This document shows, piece after piece, positions 9,504-21,700 of a stretch of DNA of 64,000 nt. Where the stretch lies: positions 1-64,000 of the IMG/VR virus record IMGVR_UViG_3300012000_000012. The stretch is one strand, 5' to 3'. This DNA is from a virus. The notes beneath the pieces are model-generated. The model did no database searches, had not been told where the DNA came from, and saw only the letters and a list, made by a program, of their open reading frames with translations. Each line of letters opens with the position of its first letter. Within the stretch, counting starts at the first letter, position 1. A program made the translations under genes and the position numbers.

Positions 9504-10139
9504 TTATTCTTTCATAGATTTTATTATAATAGTCTCTATACTATCATCAATACTATCAATAGCTCTAGTAAACCAATTATCAGCTATTGTTCCAGCAAAT
9601 TCTGGTGGCACTCTCCATGATCTGTTAGTTTGTACCATAATAGCTTCGCCAGTTCGTGATTTTGTGTTGGGTCCAAATTTTACATCATAGTCTTTTACTA
9701 TCGAAGATGTTCCTTCAAATAATAGCCATTTTAACCACGGTAATGACTGTCCCTTTTCAGTAATTACACTAAACTGATCCGCTACGCTCAAAAGCACATT
9801 ATTGGGCATAAATCCTAGTAAAAAACCACCAACTAATCCATTTTTAGAAGCTCTCAATGGCTTTCTTTGTACATACACACTATCCAGAATAGCATTAATT
9901 GCACCATCAACTAAGCCAATATCGCTTATACCAAATTCAGCTCTTAGTTTACCATTTGGCATAGTTAAAGAGCCGTATTCATTTTGGTTTCGTATAGAGT
10001 TTTCTAATCCAAGATTAATAAGACGAATAATTTGAGTAATAGCACCATCTAATTTCTTATTAACTAAAGGCAATAAATTTTGTAAAATTAATTTATTAAT
10101 TGTAGAATCAGACTCTACTAAATTAATATGATATTTCAT
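9504..10139 (-). CDS. tail-completion / neck protein candidate (HK97 gp10-like)
   Basis: 211 residues from the ATG at 10139; this start overlaps the preceding TGA as ATGA and is preferred to an upstream GTG at 10154. The C-terminal part has KFGPNTKSRTGEAIMV and a Trp-Arg-Val-Pro segment, resembling the loop and core of head-tail joining proteins that fold around the neck (HK97 gp10 family). The N-terminal half is helical. Position between a putative head-closure gene and the tail tube agrees. The similarity is by eye and partial. Confidence 0.55.
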   Translation of the reverse strand: MKYHINLVESDSTINKLILQNLLPLVNKKLDGAITQIIRLINLGLENSIRNQNEYGSLTMPNGKLRAEFGISDIGLVDGAINAILDSVYVQRKPLRASKNGLVGGFLLGFMPNNVLLSVADQFSVITEKGQSLPWLKWLLFEGTSSIVKDYDVKFGPNTKSRTGEAIMVQTNRSWRVPPEFAGTIADNWFTRAIDSIDDSIETIIIKSMKE

Positions 10140-10669
10140 ATTATTCTTTTCCACATTGTAATGATATAATCATTATTACCAAAACCAACATATGTTGGAT
10201 CACTATCTCTTTCATATAATAAATTATTATTTGTACCATTTTGATCAGATATGGCCATAGAATAACTATTCATAATTTTATTAAATGTATCAGCCTTGCT
10301 AATAGTTTGTAAAGATCCTTGGGGTATTTTAACAGGATCAAGACCTATATTTATCCAGTTTTTTTCAGATACTAGTACGGCCATATATATGGTTTCACTA
10401 TTATTTACAACCAAAAATCCAGCCCCATTACACACTGGACAAACGGCTCCTTCTGGAAAACTTCTTGGTCCAGAACCATTATATTTGCCCATAGATTTTT
10501 TATATATAGGATCTATTAAACAATTATTACAATCTGTAGCTGATGTTATATTACTGTTATATGATAATTTACACTGAGTACCCAAACCGTTAGATGATAT
10601 TAAACTATCAATAGCATCTTTATAAACTTGTTTATATTGTGGCGTTAACACACTATCAAATATATTCAT
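10136..10669 (-). CDS. neck protein with two zinc-binding CxxC pairs
   Basis: 177 residues. Cysteine pairs DCNNCL (about residues 47-50) and CPVCNGAGF (about residues 78-86) form a probable zinc knuckle of the DnaJ CxxCxGxG style. The rest is beta-rich. Phage head-closure or adaptor proteins sometimes carry such a knuckle, and the gene lies directly upstream of the tail-completion candidate with a 4-base overlap, so a head-tail joining role is inferred. No known enzyme motif is present. Confidence 0.6.
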   Translation of the reverse strand: MNIFDSVLTPQYKQVYKDAIDSLISSNGLGTQCKLSYNSNITSATDCNNCLIDPIYKKSMGKYNGSGPRSFPEGAVCPVCNGAGFLVVNNSETIYMAVLVSEKNWINIGLDPVKIPQGSLQTISKADTFNKIMNSYSMAISDQNGTNNNLLYERDSDPTYVGFGNNDYIITMWKRII

Positions 10670-10684
10670 GGTATTCTCGCTAGT

Positions 10685-11707
10685 TTATGGCGGCGGAGGC
10701 GTGTATACGGTAGCGTCGTAAAGAACAGTATCGCTATATTGTTCTATTATACTCCAATACACCTTACACTTAATATATAGATTACTGGTTTGTTGAGTAC
10801 AATCTATAGTTAGAGAACTAGTATCCCCACCACTAAACCCAGAATCGTTCGTAATGGCCGTAAATGGACCACCTTGTGAAGACGATTTATACCACTGATA
10901 AGATAGTGGAGATCCATAGTAAATATATGCACTAATATAGAAAAATACAGGACTAGAATATAAGCAATATCCTGGACTTGGCTGATAATAAATATAAATA
11001 GAATTATCGTTTACTGTTAATGTTGCAGAATTTGATGTTGCTGGTGTGGCGCCAGCAGCGGTTAAATAACATCGATATAAGTATCCATTACTACTATACG
11101 GAGGAGTGACGCTGTATGATGCTGAAGTAGAAGATCCCGGAGCATTAGACCATGATGATCCACCATTAGTTGATACTTGCCACTGATAATTAATAGTTGC
11201 TCCACCATCTACGCTTGCTATTACATAAAATGTAGTTTGTTCTCCGGCATATACAGTCGTATCATCTGGATGATCACTAATTGTGATAGTATTCAAACCA
11301 ACAGATATTGAAGACGAAACGCTAAAAACATTTTTAAAAGCTCTATCTATTTTACATCTATAATATGTGTTATTGTTACCAGATGTCATAGTAAAAATAT
11401 AAGAACCAGAAATAGCGCCAGAAATATTAGACCAAGTAATATTATTAGAAGATATTTGCCACTGAAAAGATTCTATAAAACCATAAGGATCATCATCATA
11501 CAAACAATTTAAAGTGATTAAAGTTCCGGTAGTTTCAACAACACTAGACGGTGATACTCTAGCATTGGCTGGAACAGTACTTACACACCATTTATTATTA
11601 CGAATATTTCTCGTAACATCAGTATAATATCTCCAAATACCATCAAATTCTCCAGATGATAGTGGGAGTATTCCGGTGCCAATATAGCCACCATTAGTAT
11701 ATCTCAT
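10685..11707 (-). CDS. virion protein with three Ig-like domains
   Basis: 340 residues. The N-terminal ~45 residues contain GEFDGIWRYY, resembling the short attachment segment of many phage fibre proteins. Three Ig-like beta-sandwich domains follow (about residues 50-140, 142-232 and 235-335), each with the hallmark Trp core (FQWQISSNN, YQWQVSTNGG, YQWYKSSSQ) and a Tyr-x-Cys near its end (YYRCKI, YRCYL). The protein ends in a proline run. Ig-like domains on virions usually bind carbohydrate weakly. It overlaps the upstream 119-residue gene by 4 bases. Confidence 0.75.
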   Translation of the reverse strand: MRYTNGGYIGTGILPLSSGEFDGIWRYYTDVTRNIRNNKWCVSTVPANARVSPSSVVETTGTLITLNCLYDDDPYGFIESFQWQISSNNITWSNISGAISGSYIFTMTSGNNNTYYRCKIDRAFKNVFSVSSSISVGLNTITISDHPDDTTVYAGEQTTFYVIASVDGGATINYQWQVSTNGGSSWSNAPGSSTSASYSVTPPYSSNGYLYRCYLTAAGATPATSNSATLTVNDNSIYIYYQPSPGYCLYSSPVFFYISAYIYYGSPLSYQWYKSSSQGGPFTAITNDSGFSGGDTSSLTIDCTQQTSNLYIKCKVYWSIIEQYSDTVLYDATVYTPPPP

Positions 11708-12063
11708 AAAATTTCCTCATAACTACAAATAGCTTGTAGTACATTTCCAGAACTTGCTGTTGCTTGTAGCGTATCATTTTCTTGTAAATATATACTAGTG
11801 TCTCGACTTATAACTACTAAACTAGAATCTTGAGGAATAGATACGGTACTAATAAGTTTATAAGGAGTAGTACTACGCACAAAACTCACGCTCACATCAT
11901 ATGGAGCAACGCCATCAATATTACTAATAATTAATGTTCCAATTTTATATACAGAATTACTTGTGGTATTAGTTAATAATGTGGTACCTGTTGTTGCTAT
12001 ATTAGCTATTACAGCGGTTTTACCTTTAACAATTGTAGTATCAACAATATTTGGATCTGCCAT
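11704..12063 (-). CDS. small beta-rich virion protein
   Basis: 119 residues with alternating hydrophobic and polar residues typical of a beta-sandwich, for example YKIGTLIISNIDG and YDVSVSFVRS. Proteins of this size and pattern are common beside phage fibre genes and are thought to be structural accessories. No catalytic motif. It sits in a run of tightly packed minus-strand genes between the collagen-like protein and the Ig protein. Confidence 0.65.
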   Translation of the reverse strand: MADPNIVDTTIVKGKTAVIANIATTGTTLLTNTTSNSVYKIGTLIISNIDGVAPYDVSVSFVRSTTPYKLISTVSIPQDSSLVVISRDTSIYLQENDTLQATASSGNVLQAICSYEEIL

Positions 12064-12072
12064 AAGTATCTC

Positions 12073-12735
12073 CTATCCGAAAATTAATGAAGAAACTAAC
12101 GGAGACATTGTTTTTTTGGTTCCGCTAGAGCCTATAGAAATAGTATTAGTAATATCATCATATATAATTTCAATACCACTTGAGCTGACAATATTAAGCT
12201 TATCTTTCATATTGTAAGAAATAACAACATTCGTACCGTCACCAATTTTCAAACTTGTTCCAGTAGACATAAAATTCGATATCATCGTTTCGTCTACTGT
12301 TGAGCTGGTTAATTTGTTGCCATCATAATAAATTAAATAATTGGTATCATAAGTTGTATTATTCGTTCCGCCAACATCTATGGAAAATGGGATATTACCA
12401 GTATCTAGCGGGGTTGATCCTATTGTAAGTGTTTTTGTAGTATTATCAAAAAATATCTGAGTATTACCAGAAGAATTAATAAATAAAGTATCAGATGTTC
12501 CACTTGCTTCAATAAAGGATAATGGATTATCGCTATCTGTAAAATATCTAAATCCGCTACCTCTTGGTCCCGTATATCCTTGCAAGCCTCTTGTGGTTTC
12601 TATAATAGATACTTGACTACCCAATAAGTCTCTTATAGTAAGATCTACTCCCATTAATACTCCCGTATCGACAGGATTATAGGATAATACGCTAACAATA
12701 TGATTGGGTTGTGCTGTTGGTAAAATTGTAGCCAT
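12073..12735 (-). CDS. fibre-associated protein with a short collagen-like segment
   Basis: 220 residues. About residues 46-55 read GLQGYTGPRG, a short Gly-X-Y triplet run. Two blocks resemble the fibre modules of the adjacent giant protein: DVGGTNNTTYDTNYLIYYDG is the counterpart of its GGTSNTSFITDKVIYYDG. It therefore looks like a small paralogue or accessory subunit of that fibre. It starts 2 bases after the giant gene stops. Confidence 0.7.
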   Translation of the reverse strand: MATILPTAQPNHIVSVLSYNPVDTGVLMGVDLTIRDLLGSQVSIIETTRGLQGYTGPRGSGFRYFTDSDNPLSFIEASGTSDTLFINSSGNTQIFFDNTTKTLTIGSTPLDTGNIPFSIDVGGTNNTTYDTNYLIYYDGNKLTSSTVDETMISNFMSTGTSLKIGDGTNVVISYNMKDKLNIVSSSGIEIIYDDITNTISIGSSGTKKTMSPLVSSLIFG

Positions 12736-12737
12736 AA

Positions 12738-15700
12738 TTACACTTGTATGTTAATAACTTGAGAAATACTATATCCCATTTTATCAATATATTTTATCGT
12801 ATGGATTTCATTGCCCAAAACTATATTTGCAGAAGTTACAGTATATGACCAAGTATTATTAGACATATTATAAGACTTAGTAAATATATGATTACAAATT
12901 TCGCCATCAATTTCTACTATAGGCTCATTATCAATTGCCCATTGAGTAGTATTAGTATGATATCTTGGTGGCCTATTTCCACCTGTAACAGTAAAAGATA
13001 TGCTCCATACTGATCCGATTGTCGCAGAAACGGTGGATCCTCCATCGCTAGTTATAGCAAATGACAAAGGACTAAGCATGGTTACTGGAATAATATTATT
13101 AGTAGTTTTACCAAATGGAGCTAAAATATTTTCTGTAATATCTATATGTAAGTCATAATTTGATAAATAAGAATTTAATAATCCAGTAATATTACCAGTA
13201 ATTTGAATATTCCATAATCCATCATTAACAATAGATCCACTAGTACTAACAGCTAGATTATGAGATAATCCATTAATATCCAAGACTTCCGTATTACTAT
13301 CAATAAGACTTAAATAACCGGTTATTGTTGGTTGATACGATCCACTACCACCTATAATTTGAGCAGGTATTCTAAATGGAACTCCGGTCTCAATAAATAT
13401 ACCACTATTATATCGAATAGGCATAAATCCAGGATATGTTGATGATGTTGCAGGATAGGAATTTCCGTCATTTGCCTGATGTATCCAATAAATAGCATTA
13501 CTCATATACGGATAAGAATTAATATTTACAGTTGGAAATTCATCTGATGCTCTTTCCATAAATAGTTCATATGTCGCTCCACTAGTTAAAATTGGCGCTG
13601 AGTAAGGTATGGATTGTGGTAATGATAGATTCGTTGTTGTAGATTGTGTAAAAAATGTTTTTGTAGATACAAATTTATTTTCTGAATTATTCCAGTATAA
13701 TCCACTATTTAAATGTTTAATATAATATTTGATATCTACCCCTCTATAGTTTTGTATATTATCTCTTTTTACACTAGTGTCGCCAAAAGAACATCTTAGG
13801 GCATATGCTACATTTTGTGAATTACGAACATAAGGTATCGGGTCAGTAATTTCTATTACTGGAGTTGGTACCACTATGCCACTAAGATACGAAACACCAC
13901 TTTCATAACAATTTTTATAGCAAATTTCCTCTATTTCTCCACTAGAAAATCCTGGTAGTAAGCTTATAGATACGCCGCTTATTAGGGTCAGATTTTGTAC
14001 GCCGCCACCCATATAATAATTATTGGATATACAAGTATTTGTTGAATCGTATTCTTGTAATGGATATATATTTCCTGTAATATTTAACATCATAGATGGT
14101 CTCATTTTACCAATAAGTATAGGATTAGGTCCAGACGTGTCGAACTCACCATTACCCAATAAGCATGTTTTACAGTTCATAGTTGATGCAGGAACGCCTT
14201 TAAGATTAAAACTGTTTGGCATATTCATAGACTCTACGCCAAATGGCATAAGTTGTATATGTCCAGATATTGGAGATAATCCAGAAAAGAGTAGATTAGA
14301 ATCGCAAACATTAGATAATTCTCCACCATACTTATAGTAGAATTGTTGCGTTTTTTCATCAAAAAATTCTTCATTACTAATATTAATTAATTGATAAATA
14401 TTATTCTTATTATTAGTTAAATTAAAATCAAATACACTGTATACATTCGAACTAGAAATGGATTCTGTGCCAAAATCTATAATTAATCCAGTTCCGGTAG
14501 ATGCTAATCCACTCCATCTAATTTCATCATTTTGATTAACAGAAACAGACAAAGTTATTAATGGACTTCCAGTAGCAGTAAAATCTGTATTGTTAGTTAA
14601 CAGCGTATTATTTTTCCATACACTTAGATATCCTGGTATATAACCATATGATCCTGTCACATAAAAGTTTGTTTGATTATTTATTGATGCTATTTCGTAT
14701 CCTGTAATAGAAAATGTTGGCAAAGTATATATTCCAGTATAATATATTGGACAATTATTATCAGATAATGAACTACGACAAATCATCGCTCCAGTACCAG
14801 GATATGGTTTATAAACACTTTGATTCGCTGATCTTATTCGTGGAGTGTCATTGGGATTCGGTTTATAGGTTGGTAGCATATATCCAGAATGTGGAAAATA
14901 TAAAGTAAAGCCAAGAGGATATTCATCGATAGGAACTATTCCAGCACTATTAAGAGTAATAACAGTTTGAGCTGTTTTATCATTAAATCCTGTTGCTCTA
15001 ATTATAAACGCAGGATAAACATTATCTGGAGCAAATTGTGTTGCTGTTCCTGTAATCGAAACTATACCAGTACCAACGTAATGAGGAGCACTTAGTCCAG
15101 CTAGTTCGTTTGATACTAAAGCTAGACCGTTTGGTAATGAACCTATTAATTCCCATCCTTTAATACCAGTTATATATGGGCATGGAGAACCTCTTCTTGG
15201 AGAAATAACATGAATATCTCCAGAAAATGGCAAACAGTTAGGAAATAAAGAATTTGATGTTAGTTTAGAAACAACTGATGGTCCAGGTATCGGTAATGGT
15301 TCAAAGAATAGATTGGTATATGCTGTGTCTTCTCCTGTGGAGTCAAAAGCTTTAATGCTAATATTATATAATCCAGTTGTACAATTGCTTTGTCCAGCAA
15401 AATTAAATGTCCAACGTAATGTACTATTATTAAAAGAGAATGATGATAAACATGGCGGACCATTAGGTTCAATATCAGGAAAATATCCACTACATACAGA
15501 TGGTAAGCCGCTTAATAATATTGTAGGAGGAAAATTAATATTAGATAAACCACCAACAACATTAAAGCTTAAAGACCAGTTATCTCCTTGTGTTAATGCT
15601 TTTGTTTTATCCTCTTCTGGATTAACATTAATAATATCTATTGGCGGATAATCAGAATTAATCGTTTCTAGTTCTTTAAGTTTTAATAGTCCAACAACAC

Positions 15701-18700
15701 TAATCACATCAGAGTCTAATCCCTTTACATCTATGGTAAAAGTATTAGCATTAACAGCATCATAAGCATATTCTGTATCAATATTAGAAATTTCTAATCT
15801 AGCTCCCCATTTATCTACTGGTGCATCTCCTAAATATCTCAATTCATAAGTATTAATTAGTGGATTATATTTTTTATATAGTAGAGTTTCTGATGTTGGT
15901 AAATTTGGATCAGTTATAAAAGTATTAGAATTTACATTGTATTCATTTCTACAACAATTATTTACTTCATAATTTATTAAATATGATTTATCTTTAACAG
16001 CATACCATTTTCTCAAATTTAGAATTTCTGGATTGCATAAATAAGTGAAGCTAGTACTGCTGGTTGCATATCCTGTAGTATCTCGGCCATATATTTGAAT
16101 ATTGTATAATCCTGTAGCGATATTATATCTTTGTAAATCATCAATCTTACCTATTAAAGATATATCCCATTGACTATTAGTATAGTCATAAGCTAATGTT
16201 CCGGTTTGATACACAGAAGGGGTGTTGAACAGTTGTATATTTGGTGGATAATTTGGTCCTCCTCCACCATCAACGCTTAACTGTATTAACCAATTAGTAT
16301 TAGTTAAATTAATAGGATCAGGAGATAATACATTACTTATACCAAATAAATCATAAGAAATAATTTTACTACTAAAATTATCTATATATGGAGACAACGA
16401 AGCCACTCCATTAAGAGTATATCCTGTGGCTCCAATATTACCTATAGTTATTTTCCATAATTCCTTGTTCGTTGCTTGAGCAAAAGCATTTAAATTAATA
16501 TCTGATATTTTATTTGTGCTAATAGTGGCGCCAGATGGATAATTACTTAATTGAATAGATGGACTATCTATTTCTCCAATAGCTTTTTGGTAATTAAAGT
16601 AGAGCACTATGGGATCTAATCCTGTATTTCTAAATTTAATTGTATCTAAAAGATTACTAATTCTTGGAGAATACGCAGCATTCACTCCTGTTACTAATAA
16701 ATTACCAGTATGTACTAGATTTATAGCGCCAGTAATACCAACCGGTAAATTGCTGTATGTGGTATTTATACCTGTACCACTTCCAAAAATATAGCCTTGC
16801 CACTTACTAATATAAGGATTATATACCAATCCACTACTTAGAATTAATACATTGTTTCCACTACCACCACTAATGCCTATGTTAGTACCACTACTGACAT
16901 TTTCTAAATCAAACGAAGCTACCCACGGTAAAGTTCCATTAGAATATGTTGTTGTGGTAAAATTATTAATATAATAATGATTCGCAGCTTGGTTATTGTT
17001 ATAAATAATACCGGTTACTTTATTGTAAAGTATATCTTTAAAACTATAAGAAAAAGAAGGAATATTATTAAGCTCATTAACATATAAATCAATATACCAA
17101 ACATTACTATAAGGAGTAATGAGATTGCTATATGAAGATAATCCTTGATCTCCGGTTGGTAGACCATAAACATGTTTTGTTGTATAGTTAAAGTTTGAAT
17201 TAATACCAAAAACTTGAATTTCCGGTGGTAATGATGGTATTGATGCTCCGCCACACAAACCAAATCTAAATTTTAATCCACTATTTTGTGGTAATCCTGA
17301 TGCTATAAAAATATTATTTCCAGAATTGTAAATTACGTTATGGGTATTATTTAATGAAATAGTATCTATGCCTAATAGTGTAAAATTATCTATATCTTTT
17401 ACTAATAAATTAGTATTTTCTGTTTTTGAACTATTCATAGTCCAATCTGATGCAGAAAGGAAATTAACATTTGCACCCAAAAGCCCAGAAGATAGTGTTG
17501 GTCTATGTATGCCACTTATACTAGTAACACATAAATATTTATTAAGTTCATCTAGAGCAAATCTAAATTTACTATTATTTCCAGTATTTGCTATGTTGCC
17601 AGATGTGCCGTATCCTGTGATAGATGGTTGGAATGATATGGATGGCGATGTATTTACAAATCTATAGCCATAGTTAGGATTTTTATCGGTTTGAATATTT
17701 TCAACACCCGTAATCATCATCGATATACCAGTAGACCCAGTATTTTTCCAAACATTTACTCCTCTAGTGGCCTGAGAACTATTCCATGCAGAATAATATG
17801 GATGATTAGCATTATAGTAAAATGGTGGAATTTTAGTTAAAATACTAACAACTGTTGGCGCAACCTCATCTCTATGTATAGAATATGCTCCAGAAATGAA
17901 AGTTCTCCAAGCTTCTCTTAGAATATCTGTCTCAGCATTTTGTGAGGAGGTTTCTTTATTAAAAGCAAATAGATACGGATATGCGAATGAATTAGAGTGT
18001 ATATTAGTATATATTCCGGGCGATGCGCTGGTAATATTTGTATTAAGTTTTATAACTTGTCCACTAACTAAGCTGGATATGTAAGAGTTATTTGGTGTCC
18101 AATTATTTGTTGAATAAATATTCATGCCCAGTACAACGCCTAAAGAAGATGCTCCAGTACATCTTATATAAACAGTACTATCATTAATTCCGCTTAATCC
18201 AGTTACATAATATCCCGTAGCATATACTAGTCCTGTAGATTGAGGATAAATATCTGGAATAATATCTACCCAAAAATTATCTTTTTCTTGAAAATAATTT
18301 GGAATACCAGAAAATCTAATACATAATTTCCCAGATTCGCAAATGCCAGGAGAATCCGAAACAAATGTTGGCACATCTCTCCACGGATGTAATATAGTGT
18401 CGCCAGCAAAATTTTTACCCCACAAACTAAACTTATCATCTGTAATATTAAATCCTATATTATTATATCTAATAGTACTTTCTCCGCTATCAGCTCCTGT
18501 GACGAAAGATCTGGGGAAATCATATAAATATATATTATAATCATCTAGTTTTTCTATGGTATAAATACCATTAGATAAGATTGCATTGCTGGAAGAAAAG
18601 TCAAATACTCCCCTAGATTCTGTGTGATAGCTAGGCATCTGATCTGATGGAACCAAATCATAAATTTTTGGAATAGTTAATATAATTGGTCCTGAACTTG

Positions 18701-21700
18701 GTAATCCAGATGGTATATAGCCGCTAACAACAGCAATATTAAAAGTATTCGAGTTAACATTATAAATTTTACTAAAAGGTTTGTTTATGATATGTTTATT
18801 GCATTGTGTATTTGGTAAAAATATACCAGAAACTATAGTGGTATTTGATCCATTTAATAACGCAAAAGATAAGTTTAGATTATTATGTATATCTATAGTA
18901 TTCGATGATTGTAGTAGTCTAAAATAATCTAGATATGTGTCAGGATAATTTACTGTTAGTGTATGATAATTTTGCTTATTACTTAGAGAGATAGAAAATA
19001 TTCCAGTATTTGTACCATTAGCAGAATAAATATTACAGTCTATTTCTGGATAAATTTCAGTTACTGTAAATCCACGATTATATATTGATTGCTGGGCTAA
19101 TTGACCTGTTGATAAAACGCCACTAAAATTTGTATAATTATAATTTTCTCTACATTTTAGATATAAAACAATATCTCCATATATATTATTTATACCAGAT
19201 AAACCATAAGCTGTCCAAGTGCCAGTATCTGCTGGTAAAATTAGTCCAGTTCCAGAGGCTATAATAAATGTTCCTGTTGTACTGGTATTTTGTGTAAAAT
19301 TTTCTATAAAGTTATTATTAAGATCAAGAGGCAACGAAACACTAAAGTCAAGATTAAAGTTATTACACTCTACTTCACCCGTCCATCTTGAGTCTGATAA
19401 TAATCCCCAATCAGAACATCTTATTAATTTATTTCCATAATTGTCTATAGTTGGATTAGTATTATTAATTTGAGATCTAAAGGTATTGGAAATATAGTGT
19501 TGATTATTGCTATCTAAAATAGTTAAAAATTTATATGCAAAAATTTCATTCCCGGTACTAGCAGTATCAAAATAAAATCTATTATAGTCTCCACTAATTA
19601 ATATTGCCGGTAAGCCATTAAATGTACTATTTATTCCTGTATTATTATTTGGATCATACCCACTATATCTAATCTTATATGTGGAGTCTGACATTCTTAA
19701 ATTATTTAGTCTAAAATCAAAAATAGATGATGAGTATTTAGCAACATTAACTCCGGTACTGTTTAAAAATCCATTTGGAACTAAAAGTGGTGGTAAATCT
19801 ACATAATTTTGCCCAGAAGAAAGAATTATCGAAGAAGATACTATTAGAGCATTTGAACTAAAAGAAGACCATACATTACTAGATAAATAATCTTGACCAT
19901 TTGGATATAATCCACTATTAAATGTAAAAGTAAAATTATATCCTGTTGGTACAGAATATAAACAGTTTGGACTATAAAATGGTGGTTCATTAATAACACA
20001 TCCAGGAATAGGCAAACTTATTAATGGTGCAAAAGTCTGGCCTTCTAGAGTACTAGAGTAATCACTATTAGATGATCTAGAAAAAGTATAAGATCCTGTT
20101 ATGCTATTAAAAGATCTTTGACTAGAAAAACCTACTCCAGAAATAGAACTTGTTAAATAAACATATCCTGTATTAGCGCTATAAGAATTAGATACAGAAT
20201 AATGTTTTTGACCACTATTATCTATATAAATATTAGTAATAGTATCGTTTGTATTATTTATTTTAATACTGTCGCCAATTTGTAGAAATAAAGGCTCATT
20301 TTCGTCTGCTATCAGATTGGTTCTATGTTTTAGAATCGAAGGATAAGAGATAAGAATCATATCCGTACCGGTTGTGTAACATAGTTGTTTCTGTTCAAAG
20401 CCCAAAGTATTAGAATCTATATATTTAAAGTTATCATATATATAATTTATATAAGAGTATGGTTCTATATTTATAGATGCTGTGGTATCATTTATGTAGT
20501 AACCTGGATAAAAATATACGGGCTGTCCATAAAAATCTGGATAAACAGGCTCCGATGTATACAAATAAATATTGGGTCCAGATAATGGTAAAGTAGCATT
20601 AAGATCAAATTCTAATAAGCCTAGGTGTGGATGGATATATGCCGTAATATTATTTGATAATCCATAAGTGGTCCAATTGGCACTATTATTTTTAACAATA
20701 CTCAAACTAATCTTTTGATTATCTAAATCAGACCAATTTTTATTAGATAGCTGTAGAGAAGTTGCTTTAAAATTAAATGATAATGTAGTTTCATAAACAG
20801 AATGGGTACCAGAAAATATTGGATTCCAATCATAAGATCCTGTTAGTTTAACTGGGGGTAACAAAGGATCAGAAGAGGAAACGCCACTAGTTTTATATAT
20901 ATCAAAAGATACTGTACCAGTAATAGTACCAAAAATATTTTTATCTATATAGGTACGATATATTATTTCATTATTAGAATTATTTTCTTTATAAAACGAA
21001 TTTATTGTAGTACCAGTTTTTTGAATAGTAGGTAGTCCAAAATCAAAAACACTATCTTTTCTTGCTAATATTTTAATATTTCCAGTACCAATATATTGAG
21101 ATATTTCAAATGGACAACTTGGTGAAAATCCATGATTGCTAAACTTGATAATACCAGTTGTACTGCCAGAAGGTCTGTAATATAAACATTCTGTAATATG
21201 ATTAATATTACGTCCTAAAGTAATAGGAGCACCAGTATTATATGGAGATCTATTATATGGTTCTATTTTAATAACATAATTATCTCGATATGTATCTTCT
21301 AAATCAGAAGAGCCTCTTGTAACTTTTAATTTACTACTATGATCAGACTTAGGAGTTATAACAATTGGGGTTCCATAAGACTGTATATCAAGAGTATTGT
21401 ACTGATATGGCTTGGCAGTTACTTCCAAATCATTAGCTTTAAAGTTTGCATCGTATGAGTTATCTAATTCAACAGCCAAATTATATATTCTTTCTTGAGA
21501 ATTATTATAGACTTCGGTAACATTATGATGCGTTACCATAGTAGCTTTTTTATATGCAGCATATCCGCGAGATGGATCTCTGTATCCATAATTTTTAACT
21601 ATACCAGGACTAATATTAAATGAAGCTACTCCAGTATTAATTTGTTTAGTAAATAATAAACTAGCTTCATATTCTAATGTTTTATTTTCTGGTAGAGTAA